From an uncultured Phascolarctobacterium sp. (GTDB lineage Bacteria; Bacillota; Negativicutes; Acidaminococcales; Acidaminococcaceae), in assembly GCF_905212365.1 (NCBI RefSeq), contig NZ_CAJMEH010000013.1, forward strand, positions 1-41,158: a stretch of DNA of 41,158 nucleotides, given 5' to 3'. Within the stretch, counting starts at the first letter, position 1; the number at the start of each line of letters is the position of its first letter. Both the position numbers and the translations under genes were made by a program. The notes beneath the pieces were generated by a model. The model was given only the letters and a program-made list of their open reading frames with translations. It was not told where the DNA came from and ran no database searches. Positions 7,299 to 15,151 of this stretch are shown in pieces.

Positions 7299-9032
7299 TC
7301 ACTTATCAGCGCCGTCCTTTTTAGCAAACTGCGCCATATATAATCTGTAATACTCGCCCTTGGCCGCCATCAGCGATTCATGGGAGCCCTGCTCCACCAC
7401 GCCGCTGCGGGACAGCACAACAATTCTATCCACATTGCGAATCGTCGCCAGCCGGTGCGCTACCACCAGCGTCGTTCTGTTATGGGACAGCTCGTTCAAC
7501 GCGCCCTGAATATTCTTCTCCGTTTCGTTATCCAGCGATGAGGTCGCCTCGTCCAAAATTAAAATCGGCGGATTCTTCAAAAAGACGCGGGCAATAGCGA
7601 TGCGCTGCTTCTGGCCGCCGCTCAGCTTGACTCCCCGCTCGCCCAAAGGCGTGGCGTAACCCTGGGGCAGCTGCTCGATAAAACGGTCGGCCTCCGCCAG
7701 CTTCGCCGCCCGCTCGATTTCCGCAGCGCTGGCCTCCGGTCTGCCATAAGCGATATTGCTGGTAACAGAATCGGAAAAGAGAAAAATATCCTGCTGCACG
7801 ACGCCGATATTGCGGCGCAGGGACGCCAGCGACATGCTTCTGATATCGCGTCCGTCTATTAAAATGCGGCCCTGCTGCGGCTCGTAAAAACGCGGCAGCA
7901 AATTGCATAAGGTACTCTTGCCCACGCCCGTGCTACCTACAAAGGCCACGGATTCGCCTGCTTTGATGTGCAGCGAAAAATCGTGCACCACCGGCTCCTT
8001 GCCATCGTAAGCGAAGGTCACGTTTTCAAAGGTAATATCACCCTTCAAACAGCCTGCGTCCACAGCGTTTTCCGCGTCGGCAATCTCCGGCTTGATTTGC
8101 AGCAGCTGCTCAAAGCGCTGGTAGCTGGCTATACCCTTCTGGTAGCTTTCCGCCAAAGCGTTCAAACGCAAAACAGGCCGCACAAAAATATAAACATACA
8201 GCAAAAACGTAATCAAATCGCTGATCTGCATACGTCCCAAGGTTATCAGCACACCGCCGGCCACGATGATTACCAGATTGGTAATATTAGAAAAGAAGAC
8301 CATGCTGGTATTGGAATGCCCCAAAAGATAGAAAGACTTTTTGCGCGCCGCCAGCAGCTTAGCCGCCACAACGTCCAGCTTGCCGCATTCCAGCTCCTCG
8401 TTATGAAAGGACTGCACCAAGCGTACAGCGCTCAAGCTTTCCGTCGTCTGCGCCGTCAGGTTGCCCACCTGCGAACGAGCCTCTCGCCCAGCCCGCTTCA
8501 GCTCGCGGTTGATAGTAACGGAATCGTAGGCCTTAGCCAATAGTAAAAAATTAACCAGCAGCGCCAGCTGCCAATTAATATAAAATAATATACCCACAGT
8601 GCCCAGCATAAAAATTGTGCACACCAGCAGGTAATTAGGCCCCAGGAAAATCAGCTCGCGTATTTCGCCCACATCGCCTACAATGCGCGACACCAGCTGG
8701 CCCACGCGCTGATTATCGAAAAAGCGGAAGCTCATGGACTGCACATGGCGGAACAGCTCCCGCCGCATATCCTGCTCGATGCGCGCGCCAATCATGCGCC
8801 CGTGGCACATCACCTGATAATTTATATAGCAGTTCAGCAGGTACAGCAATAAAAGCACCGCTGCGGCCCGCAGCAGCAAAGGAATATCGCCCAAAGGCAG
8901 CACTTCGTCCATGATATAACGCAGATACATCGGGAAAAACAGCTCGGCCAAGGCCGAAAGTACAGCTCCCGTCAGCGTCAGGGCTAATATTTTTTTGTAA
9001 GGAAGATAATAGCGTAAAAAGCGTTTTAGCAT
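7299..9032 (-). CDS. ABC exporter, fused permease and ATPase (MsbA/LmrA type)
   Basis: The start chosen (MLKRFLRYYLPYKK, 577 residues) has a GAGG five bases upstream. The longer reading to 9083 would extend the N-terminus by 17 residues into the promoter. Residues about 1-310 form a six-helix exporter domain. The nucleotide-binding domain has Walker A (GSTGVGKST, about 368-376), a Q loop (VVQQDIF), the LSGGQ signature, Walker B (ILILDEATSSLD) and an H-loop (VVAHRLATI). It belongs to the homodimeric multidrug/lipid exporter class. In a diderm Firmicute it could be a lipid flippase, but no substrate is evident. It may lead the operon continuing into trmK. Confidence 0.92.
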   Translation of the reverse strand: MLKRFLRYYLPYKKILALTLTGAVLSALAELFFPMYLRYIMDEVLPLGDIPLLLRAAAVLLLLYLLNCYINYQVMCHGRMIGARIEQDMRRELFRHVQSMSFRFFDNQRVGQLVSRIVGDVGEIRELIFLGPNYLLVCTIFMLGTVGILFYINWQLALLVNFLLLAKAYDSVTINRELKRAGREARSQVGNLTAQTTESLSAVRLVQSFHNEELECGKLDVVAAKLLAARKKSFYLLGHSNTSMVFFSNITNLVIIVAGGVLITLGRMQISDLITFLLYVYIFVRPVLRLNALAESYQKGIASYQRFEQLLQIKPEIADAENAVDAGCLKGDITFENVTFAYDGKEPVVHDFSLHIKAGESVAFVGSTGVGKSTLCNLLPRFYEPQQGRILIDGRDIRSMSLASLRRNIGVVQQDIFLFSDSVTSNIAYGRPEASAAEIERAAKLAEADRFIEQLPQGYATPLGERGVKLSGGQKQRIAIARVFLKNPPILILDEATSSLDNETEKNIQGALNELSHNRTTLVVAHRLATIRNVDRIVVLSRSGVVEQGSHESLMAAKGEYYRLYMAQFAKKDGADK

Positions 9033-9062
9033 GCTTACCTCGTATAGATAAATTATCAGTAT

Positions 9063-9071
9063 ATTATACCA
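9063..9071 (-). promoter_or_regulatory. Extended -10 promoter before ABC exporter gene
   Basis: The minus strand carries TG-G-TATAAT (TATAAT at 9068-9063) about 31 bases upstream of the chosen ABC start. No clear -35 is present. The placement supports the shorter start at 9032. Confidence 0.45.
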
Positions 9072-9093
9072 TACGCGCAGCAAATTGGGTATG

Positions 9094-9129
9094 AAAAAAT
9101 CCCTTCGGCGATGGAGGGCTCGAAGGGAT
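9094..9129 (-). terminator. Rho-independent terminator ending the accessory operon
   Basis: The inverted repeat ATCCCTTCG / CGAAGGGAT (9099-9107 and 9121-9129) is followed on the minus strand by a run of T (complement of the A run at 9094-9099). It lies just after the stop of the 505-residue protein gene at 9153. Confidence 0.85.
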
Positions 9130-9152
9130 GAAATAATATTAAGAAGCGTCTA

Positions 9153-10670
9153 CTACATAAAAAATACATCTATATCTTGTTTAGTAACCAAAATCTCACC
9201 TTTATCAACTCCACATGCTGAAGCTAAATATTGGCTATACTTAAATCTGAGTTCAATATTTAATTTTTTATTAAAAGCAGCTTCCATGATATCACCAAAT
9301 TCATTGTATTTTTTTATAATTTCAGTAATCTTACATTGCGTCTTAGTATCAAAAAATTCTATCTCTTTTTCTAAACGCTCCCTATATTGAGCCAGTAATA
9401 CTTTTTCTTCATCTTTCACTAAAGGTTGAAGAATATCAGCGGCTACACTACCTGCTACGCTGCCTACAACGGCTCCAAGCATAGGTATCGGAATAACAGC
9501 CTGCCCTATCATACTTCCCAAAACAGACGCGCTAGTATTAAGGCAAATAAGTTTGCTATTGTCACAAAACTCTTCAAAAGAAATTTCACCTTGACGATAG
9601 CCATTTAATATTGCCAACATACCAAAACTAGCAGAAACAACACCACCGGCAATGGGCGCTGCAACATTAGCATAATTAGTTAGGCCATAAATAGCGAAAC
9701 CGCTTATGCCCGCTTTTGCAGAGCTTTTTGTAGTTTCTAAACCAATCTCTTGCCAATCCGAAGCCGTAAAATCTTTTAGTGCTTTCCCACTTGCTCGCTT
9801 ACGATAAACATTCAAAATCAATGCCAAAGCTCCGCCGACAGCAGCGCCAACCAAAGCGCTTTTGCCAGCTTCAGCTATATTAGCTCTATGGCTAGAATCT
9901 ATATCCTTTATTTTCTCGTCTGCTTTGTCTTTTATATTTTTAACGATGCCTTGATTTTCCTGCTTCAGCCCCTCTCTAATATCGCTTAACGTCTCTTTAA
10001 CTTTTCCTAACTGAACATCTGCGTATTTTACATGCGCTGATTTAACTATATCAGCAAAATCCATTCCACTTTCATCTTCTATTTTATGAATAGTTTCTAA
10101 AATTTTATTTATGCTATTAACATTTCTCCCAGAAAGCTCTCCATCGGACAGCAAATGCATAATATTATCATATTGATCTTTAGGTATATGATAATATGAG
10201 CCATCACCACGAGCAAAACCAATTCCTTCATATTTTCGTAAGTGTTCCAAAACATGCTTTAATGTATTTAATTCTTCATGACTAAATTTAGATTGAACGG
10301 CAGCATTATCAATCAAATAATCTGCTGGCGCATTAACAGTCCTACCAACCACATCCGGATCAATAACGGCTCTATCCATCAAGCCATGTAAAGCAGCTTC
10401 AGCATTTACTATTCCAACTTCTACTTGCTCTGCTATTTCCCCATGTTTAGTTGCCATATTACCTAAAATGTGATTAGGTGCATTCACAAAATCTTCTACT
10501 ATATTAATTTTAGACAATGCTTCAGCAAGATTATTATCTTGGCGGCTCAAAACTCCAGCAGTTTCAGTAATTACTTGCGATTTAAGTCCAACAGCTTCAT
10601 TTATCCTGTCTTGATTAATACGGTCAATTATCGCCGCAATAGTCTGCATTTTTACATTATTGGTATCCAT
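9153..10670 (-). CDS. Uncharacterised glycine-zipper membrane protein, 505 residues
   Basis: I do not recognise a family. The N-terminal half (1-260) is soluble-looking and helical. The stretch about 215-265 is highly charged (KETLSDIREGLKQENQ, KNIKDKADEKIKDI) and may be coiled coil. Three Gly/Ala/Val-rich hydrophobic stretches follow: about 270-288, 320-356 and 380-413 (GAVVGSVAGSVAADIL), resembling glycine-zipper segments that insert into or deform membranes. The C-terminus (about 420-505) is charged and ends VFFM. There is no signal peptide or enzymatic motif. An AAGG site nine bases before the ATG and a four-base gap from the upstream gene indicate one operon. Codon use is markedly more AT-rich than in the genes on either side of the island. 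Confidence 0.85.
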   Translation of the reverse strand: MDTNNVKMQTIAAIIDRINQDRINEAVGLKSQVITETAGVLSRQDNNLAEALSKINIVEDFVNAPNHILGNMATKHGEIAEQVEVGIVNAEAALHGLMDRAVIDPDVVGRTVNAPADYLIDNAAVQSKFSHEELNTLKHVLEHLRKYEGIGFARGDGSYYHIPKDQYDNIMHLLSDGELSGRNVNSINKILETIHKIEDESGMDFADIVKSAHVKYADVQLGKVKETLSDIREGLKQENQGIVKNIKDKADEKIKDIDSSHRANIAEAGKSALVGAAVGGALALILNVYRKRASGKALKDFTASDWQEIGLETTKSSAKAGISGFAIYGLTNYANVAAPIAGGVVSASFGMLAILNGYRQGEISFEEFCDNSKLICLNTSASVLGSMIGQAVIPIPMLGAVVGSVAGSVAADILQPLVKDEEKVLLAQYRERLEKEIEFFDTKTQCKITEIIKKYNEFGDIMEAAFNKKLNIELRFKYSQYLASACGVDKGEILVTKQDIDVFFM

Positions 10671-10674
10671 CTGC

Positions 10675-11514
10675 TCATACCTTCTTCGACAATAAAGCTG
10701 CTAAGGCTTTAGCGCTATTGACAAAAGAACCTAATCTATATTTTTGTTGGTCGGTCAAAATACTATAATCAGATATATGCTGCTTCAATAAATCTATAAA
10801 TTCATCATTTAACGCCCAGTACAGATTATTAATCTCAACAGTAATGTGTCTGATTTCCACTTTTTTAGGTTTGATTTCAGTAATGCCTTCAACGATGTCC
10901 CGCCTGCATTTTTCCGCCTGCTCTGCGTTCTTTTTATTTTTACTACTCAAAAAATATGCGCTTGTCAATAAAGCGCCACCGCAGACAAACCAACCCACAG
11001 GTCCTGCTAAAGCAAGTAAAGCCTTACCAGTAACCATACCGCCGCCTCCGGCGCTTAACGCGCCTCCTCCTAACCAAGCTAAAGCTGCATTTTGAGCTGC
11101 CGCGCCGGATAAAGTAGCTATAGCTGTTCCCGTAGAAGCATGTCCAAATGTAGTTGCTACAGCCATAGCGGCGGTAGGTCCCAACGTAGCAACTCCTGCG
11201 CCTGCTGTAGCAATCGCAACACCGCTATTTTCAGCGACAATAAGTTTTTTGCGTTCTATTTCTAAATGTTGTAGTTCTTTTGCAAAATTTTTCAAAGCAT
11301 ACTGAATTTCGCTTAATTCTGCTTGCATTTCTTTAGGAGTATTGGCAATCTTATTTACAAAAACTTCTATTTCTGTTAATAAATTATTAGCGCTTTGTTT
11401 TTTACTATATAACCTCTGAGCACTATATAGAACTGCTTCACGTATTTCATTGTATTCATATTCTATTTTCCGTAAATCTGCTAAACTTTCTTCTCGTAAA
11501 TCGCTATTAAACAT
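10675..11514 (-). CDS. Uncharacterised coiled-coil/glycine-rich membrane protein, 279 residues
   Basis: Function is unknown. Residues about 1-92 are helical and charged (coiled-coil-like, ending HLEIERKKL). Residues 95-190 form a Gly/Ala/Thr-rich hydrophobic block containing TTFGHASTGTAIATLSG, WLGGGALSAGGGGM and a final strongly hydrophobic span WFVCGGALLTSAYFLS. The C-terminal 90 residues are again charged and helical. From memory, the GTAIATLSGAAA-to-GGGGM block recurs in other uncharacterised bacterial membrane proteins, but I cannot name a curated family. An AGGAAG ribosome binding site precedes the ATG. It lies between a YaaW-like gene (14-base gap) and the 505-residue membrane protein. 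Confidence 0.85.
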   Translation of the reverse strand: MFNSDLREESLADLRKIEYEYNEIREAVLYSAQRLYSKKQSANNLLTEIEVFVNKIANTPKEMQAELSEIQYALKNFAKELQHLEIERKKLIVAENSGVAIATAGAGVATLGPTAAMAVATTFGHASTGTAIATLSGAAAQNAALAWLGGGALSAGGGGMVTGKALLALAGPVGWFVCGGALLTSAYFLSSKNKKNAEQAEKCRRDIVEGITEIKPKKVEIRHITVEINNLYWALNDEFIDLLKQHISDYSILTDQQKYRLGSFVNSAKALAALLSKKV

Positions 11515-11528
11515 ATCTTCCTGCCCCC

Positions 11529-12287
11529 TTAGTCCTCAACCATAGCACACCATTTTTGATATTGGCGCAAAGAAGCTACAAACACTACGATAGCAGTTAA
11601 TCTTTGCCATTTTTCATCATTAAAGACGCTTTCTTTAAGAAAAATACTAAATAGAAAAAAAGGATTTAAAACTGAAGCTACACAAACAAAAGGAAATACT
11701 TTTCCTTTCATATTCAATCTATCAATACCATAATACACCCCCGCTTCTAAGAAAAGCTGATTGATAATAAAATAATGAAAAACTCCTGGTAATTGGTTAT
11801 TGCTTAATAATTTTTCCAAACCACTCTTCAAAAACTCATTTTCAATAGCATAAAATTCATCCCTGTCTATTTTTCCATCCAGCCACAACTCCTTCAATTT
11901 ATCTAAAGCTTTACTCTCTATCTCTTTCCATAGAGCCCTGCCAGCATGAATAATAATATTATCCCGCATTACTTCCATCAACTTTACCAATACTAACCGC
12001 TCCAAACATTCAACATCATATAAAGACAGAGCCTGTTGCGGAATATACTTTATTTGTAAATTTTTAGCTACATCCTTTAATATCTCGTCATAATCCGGTG
12101 AATATTCGTCGGAAAAGAATGCATATAACCCTCTGATTTCCTTGTTGAAAGCACTGGCTTTCCCAAGATTAGTCAAATCTTCCAAGATAATTTTACCATA
12201 GCTATCGCACAAGCGTGCGAGCATATTCCATTCCTCATCATTTTTTATTCTTTGCAAAACCATATCCAATGCGTCATTTTTACTCAT
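11529..12287 (-). CDS. YaaW/DUF3944-like protein, divergent paralogue
   Basis: This 252-residue protein aligns by eye with its upstream neighbour. Both start KNDALD-V-LQ-I, both contain EPDYDEILK or SPDYDEILK followed by a K-L-IK-IP stretch (YDEILKDVAKNLQIKYIP here), and both end in a short RQ-Q segment near the C-terminus. The N-terminal pattern matches the DUF3944/YaaW (UPF0174) family as I remember it. Unlike the neighbour, it lacks the glycine-rich membrane block and has a more aromatic hydrophobic stretch (VFPFVCVASVLNPFFLFSIFL). Role unknown. The divergence suggests a duplicated partner with a specialised or decaying function. Confidence 0.75.
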   Translation of the reverse strand: MSKNDALDMVLQRIKNDEEWNMLARLCDSYGKIILEDLTNLGKASAFNKEIRGLYAFFSDEYSPDYDEILKDVAKNLQIKYIPQQALSLYDVECLERLVLVKLMEVMRDNIIIHAGRALWKEIESKALDKLKELWLDGKIDRDEFYAIENEFLKSGLEKLLSNNQLPGVFHYFIINQLFLEAGVYYGIDRLNMKGKVFPFVCVASVLNPFFLFSIFLKESVFNDEKWQRLTAIVVFVASLRQYQKWCAMVED

Positions 12288-12328
12288 ACATCATTTCTCC
12301 TTTATCAAAAACTAAACTTAAAATATCT

Positions 12329-13102
12329 TTAATCAGCATTAAGTCTGTCAGCAAATCTTTGCTTCTGGCGCATAACACCAATGAACACAACCGCACCTAT
12401 TGTTTTTTTCCAATTAGTATCGCCTAAGCAATATAAAATAGACATCGCTGTCAACAACCAGCCTATCGGTCCTAATAAAGTGGATAAAACTCTGCCAATT
12501 ACCGGTCCCGCTACCGCTACGCCTATTCCTAAACCCAAATATCTACTAATAGCGAAAAAGATTTGGTTAACAAGCACATATAAAGCAAAGCCTGCAAGTC
12601 GCCCAGCAACAATCGTCGCTAAAGCACCACCGGACATACTAACTTTTTTGAGTTTTGCATATTCTTCAGCAGTAATTTTTCCTTCTGCATAAAGCTTGTC
12701 AACTCCCCGCATTGCATCCTTCTCTATTTTATCCCAAGCGGCAAATCCTTCTTCTTTAATTATCTTCTCCCTAGCTTGTTCTAATACATTAGCAATTATG
12801 CTGTTCTCCAAATTTTCAATATGTCCAATACTTAATGAAGCAGGTATATTCTTAATGGATAATTTTTTAGCCGTTTCTTTTAAAATTTCATCATAATCAG
12901 GCTCATAAGCGTTACGAAATATATTTACGAAAGTATTGCCATAATTACTACGTATTTCCTGATTGAAAAATTTCACTTTTCCCGACAAACTTAAATTTTC
13001 CAATTGTACGCTAGAACTGCAATCGCAAATCTTTAATAAGCTCTGCCAGTCCTCCTCATCTCTAATTTGTTGTAATACTACATCCAATGCATCGTTTTTC
13101 AT
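12329..13102 (-). CDS. YaaW/DUF3944-like membrane-associated protein
   Basis: This 257-residue protein has an N-terminal part with the DUF3944/YaaW pattern, including the GNTFVNIFR segment and YDEILKETAKKLSIKNIP. The middle is helical and charged. Residues about 160-235 are hydrophobic with glycine-rich spacing (GLGIGVAVAGPVIGRV, LLGPIGWLLTAMSILY), as in E. coli YaaW. The family has no established biochemical function. A strong GGGAGG ribosome binding site lies about ten bases before the ATG. It is followed, 41 bases on, by a second, more divergent copy. Composition is AT-rich compared with the flanking housekeeping genes. Confidence 0.8.
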   Translation of the reverse strand: MKNDALDVVLQQIRDEEDWQSLLKICDCSSSVQLENLSLSGKVKFFNQEIRSNYGNTFVNIFRNAYEPDYDEILKETAKKLSIKNIPASLSIGHIENLENSIIANVLEQAREKIIKEEGFAAWDKIEKDAMRGVDKLYAEGKITAEEYAKLKKVSMSGGALATIVAGRLAGFALYVLVNQIFFAISRYLGLGIGVAVAGPVIGRVLSTLLGPIGWLLTAMSILYCLGDTNWKKTIGAVVFIGVMRQKQRFADRLNAD

Positions 13103-13148
13103 AATAACCGTGCCTCCCTTAATAACACTTCATTAATTTTTCTATATT

Positions 13149-13229
13149 TTAATTATCATCCTTTAGCATATCCATCAATGCTTCTTGGATAAGCTCGACG
13201 TCAGCTCTGGCTTTCTCCATTTGCACCAT
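13149..13229 (-). CDS. Possible 26-residue peptide ORF
   Basis: The frame MVQMEKARADVELIQEAL... reads as a short amphipathic helix ending in KDDN. A GGAG lies 12 bases upstream, which is longer than ideal, and no family is known. It fills the gap between the 47-residue ORF and the first YaaW-like gene. It could equally be untranslated leader or a remnant of a longer gene. Confidence 0.25.
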   Translation of the reverse strand: MVQMEKARADVELIQEALMDMLKDDN

Positions 13230-13260
13230 CTTGATGGAAAACTCCTGAATAACCTTTCTC

Positions 13261-13404
13261 CTAATCCTCCTCCATAACCTTATACAAAGCGTATGCCCCT
13301 CCTGCCAGGGCCGCCACTCCTACGGCGCAGCTAAATAAGAACGGCGCTGCCGGAGCCAATAACACAATACCGCCACAGGAAATTATAATCTTATTATCTA
13401 ACAT
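13261..13404 (-). CDS. Small membrane protein, 47 residues
   Basis: This ORF is too short for usual gene callers. It starts with ATG eight bases after a near-perfect AAGGAGG ribosome binding site, and it overlaps the 3' end of the WYL regulator gene by eleven bases. The product has a cysteine-containing hydrophobic span (about residues 5-36, IIISCGGIVLLAPAAPFLF then CAVGVAALAGG) and a short charged tail (YKVMEED). One or two membrane passes are plausible. No homologue is known to me. The strong ribosome binding site and translational coupling argue that it is real. Confidence 0.55.
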   Translation of the reverse strand: MLDNKIIISCGGIVLLAPAAPFLFSCAVGVAALAGGAYALYKVMEED

Positions 13405-14368
13405 TTTCTTTACCTCCTTCTACCTCGTCGCTAACTAATTCTACATTGCCGCCCTGACTGCGCAGCCACATATCTATGCCATTGCCAAAAACCTCTGCCT
13501 TAATCAGCCATCCCTGCTCATCATGCCTGGTAATTTCAGCTGTAGGCAGCCTGTCCAGCACAGCTTCTACAGAAGGTCCTTTATAATAAAGCTTAATGCG
13601 GCGCAATCTTCCTCCATACATAAATTGTACGCGCTTACGAAATTCTCCCTCTTCAAAGCGGTCTGCATAAGGAACTTTAAAATGCTTATCTGTAACAGTA
13701 AAATTCTGAATTCTATCGATACGATAAATCGTAGGATACGGATCATTATCAACACTATAATTAATCTTTTCGTCTTTCTGTTTCACAATAAAGCCCATCA
13801 AATAAAAATAAAACTCAGAAAACATTATTCCCACCGGCTGCAAAACACGCTGGACAATTTTATCATCCAAAGTACGATGATAACTCAGCAATACTTCTCT
13901 CTGTTCCCTGACAGCCTCCGCTAAGCGCCAGATATCGCGCAAAATAAGCTTTCCATGCTTTGGCTCCACATAATGCAGCCTTTCGTTGCCAATCAACGCT
14001 GCCGCTTTAGTCTGACTAGCCAAAGGCGTACAAGCAGCTCCTATTTTATCTAAAATGGGATACAGCTCTTCTTTAGTCAAAGCTCTGCTCTCCAATAAAA
14101 TTTTCAAGACAGCAAAGCCCTCCTCCGCAGTCAAGGTATTCTTAGAAGCAGAAATAAGCTTGTAGCCCTGTAGCTTTTTATCATAAATTATATCCTGATT
14201 TATTTCCGCATTTTCATTCTGATCATGCAAAAAAGAACGCAAATCATCAATATCACGCTGAATTGAACGCACAGAGCAGCCAAATCTCTGCGCCTCCGCC
14301 TTGCGATTCAATAAATTGCCCTGCAGCAAACGTGTATATATACTTAACAATCTATCTTTAGTCATCAT
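13394..14368 (-). CDS. WYL-domain transcriptional regulator (HTH-WYL, DeoR/YafY-like)
   Basis: This is a 324-residue protein. The N-terminal winged helix (about 5-55) contains NRKAEAQRFGCSVRSIQRDIDDLR, a typical HTH_11 recognition helix, quoted only to show type. The WYL domain (about 135-225) has FYL at 188-190 in place of the canonical WYL and a conserved RIDRI at 216-220. A C-terminal WCX-like region follows (about 230-310). WYL proteins sense ligands such as nucleotides or single-stranded DNA and commonly control defence or DNA-damage genes. Start choice is ambiguous between 14368 and 14365: GGTGG lies 4 or 7 bases upstream. It heads the island and probably controls the genes that follow. 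Confidence 0.9.
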   Translation of the reverse strand: MMTKDRLLSIYTRLLQGNLLNRKAEAQRFGCSVRSIQRDIDDLRSFLHDQNENAEINQDIIYDKKLQGYKLISASKNTLTAEEGFAVLKILLESRALTKEELYPILDKIGAACTPLASQTKAAALIGNERLHYVEPKHGKLILRDIWRLAEAVREQREVLLSYHRTLDDKIVQRVLQPVGIMFSEFYFYLMGFIVKQKDEKINYSVDNDPYPTIYRIDRIQNFTVTDKHFKVPYADRFEEGEFRKRVQFMYGGRLRRIKLYYKGPSVEAVLDRLPTAEITRHDEQGWLIKAEVFGNGIDMWLRSQGGNVELVSDEVEGGKENVR

Positions 14369-14435
14369 AATACCACCAATTCATGTAAAATATATTTTCG
14401 CTTGAACAAAAAAAAATTCATATCTATATTTTTCT

Positions 14436-14621
14436 CTATTCGTTTAAATTTTCCTGCCAATCAGTAAAATTTCCATAATAATTTTTACTATGTCGTTTGC
14501 CATCGCAACAAATCTGCTCCTCTACTCCGGTAATCCAACCACCAAATTTCATTGCCGGAATAAAAATAATCACAAAATCAATTATTCCCTTAAAGCCGTA
14601 TTGCTGGAGTAATACCCGCAT
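14436..14621 (-). CDS. Hypothetical 61-residue protein
   Basis: This ORF begins with ATG ten bases after a GGAG and ends 67 bases before the WYL regulator. The N-terminal half is hydrophobic (GIIDFVIIFIPAMKFGGWI, one possible membrane pass) and the C-terminal half is polar with two adjacent cysteines (EQICCDGKRHSKNYYGN). I recognise no family. It could be a small gene upstream of the regulator or a fragment left from the integrated element. Confidence 0.35.
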   Translation of the reverse strand: MRVLLQQYGFKGIIDFVIIFIPAMKFGGWITGVEEQICCDGKRHSKNYYGNFTDWQENLNE

Positions 14622-14669
14622 AATTTACCAACTCCTTCGTTCAAAGTTAAACTTATCTTTATATTATTA

Positions 14670-14703
14670 ATTATACGCGCATACAGTGTCATATTTTGTC
14701 ACT
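14670..14703 (-). promoter_or_regulatory. Possible promoter and imperfect operator upstream of WYL island
   Basis: On the minus strand a TATAAT lies at 14675-14670. Just upstream is a 19-bp imperfect inverted repeat (14685-14703, AGTGTCA-TATTT-TGTCACT type) that would overlap the -35 region. The -35 match is poor. The position fits autoregulation by the WYL protein, but this is inference only. Confidence 0.3.
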
Positions 14704-14740
14704 CTGTTGAAGAAGTATAAAAATAAACCGTAATTTTTTG

Positions 14741-14769
14741 TTGACAAAACGAACGGCAGCCTTTATAAT
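14741..14769 (+). promoter_or_regulatory. Consensus sigma-70/A promoter of tRNA-Ala
   Basis: TTGACA at 14741-14746 and TATAAT at 14764-14769 are separated by 17 bp, a perfect vegetative promoter, 15 bases before the tRNA 5' end. Confidence 0.9.
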
Positions 14770-14784
14770 TAGGTATATAGTTTT

Positions 14785-14860
<76 letters not shown>

Positions 14861-14871
14861 CTTGTTAATCA

Positions 14872-14898
14872 GCAGTCCGCAAACACGGACTGCTTTTT
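14872..14898 (+). terminator. Terminator of tRNA-Ala
   Basis: Stem GCAGTCCG / CGGACTGC with a six-base loop, followed by five T, beginning 11 bases after the tRNA. Confidence 0.85.
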
Positions 14899-14927
14899 CA
14901 TGCGCTTAACCATCCAAACTACAACGC

Positions 14928-14952
14928 TTCGATCCCGCTTATCTCCACCACT
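14928..14952 (+). repeat. Direct repeat copy 2: tRNA-Ala 3' end remnant (att-like)
   Basis: This is an exact 25-bp copy of 14838-14862, lacking the rest of the tRNA, so it is not a second gene. It is followed at once by another terminator hairpin. It probably marks the second attachment site of an integrated element that has been lost or reduced to the remnants to its right. Confidence 0.75.
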
Positions 14953-14963
14953 GGAAACACAGG

Positions 14964-14996
14964 CCCTGCCTTATTTGGCAGGGTCTTATTTTTATT
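14964..14996 (+). terminator. Hairpin with T-rich tail after the tRNA remnant
   Basis: Stem CCCTGCC / GGCAGGG (14964-14970 and 14977-14983), six-base loop, then a T-rich tract. It looks like the terminator that once followed a tRNA copy or the end of an element. Confidence 0.7.
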
Positions 14997-15020
14997 TGGC
15001 GTCCAATTTTCAAAACGCCC

Positions 15021-15040
15021 TGGTGCCCATTTGGTGCCCA
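15021..15040. repeat. Tandem TGGTGCCCA repeat
   Basis: TGGTGCCCA occurs at 15021-15029 and 15032-15040, an 11-bp period. Such repeats next to tRNA att sites can be integrase arm sites or the decayed 3' end of an integrase gene. Neither can be shown here. Confidence 0.35.
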
Positions 15041-15151
15041 AACACTTCAGGCAGCTATTTTAAGGACAGCTACACCTAACAAAGATAGCAAAAATATTCG
15101 TTGCTTTTTTAGCGCACTAATTTTCGTTTTCTTCTCTTGCGCGTATTCTTT

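Noticed and set aside
14990..15110. Possible integrase 3' end on the minus strand beside the tRNA remnant
   Set aside because: One minus-strand frame reads FGHQMGTRAF-stop and the TGGTGCCCA repeats are suggestive, but the open stretch is too short and lacks the catalytic R-H-R-Y residues of tyrosine integrases. It is kept only as a repeat.
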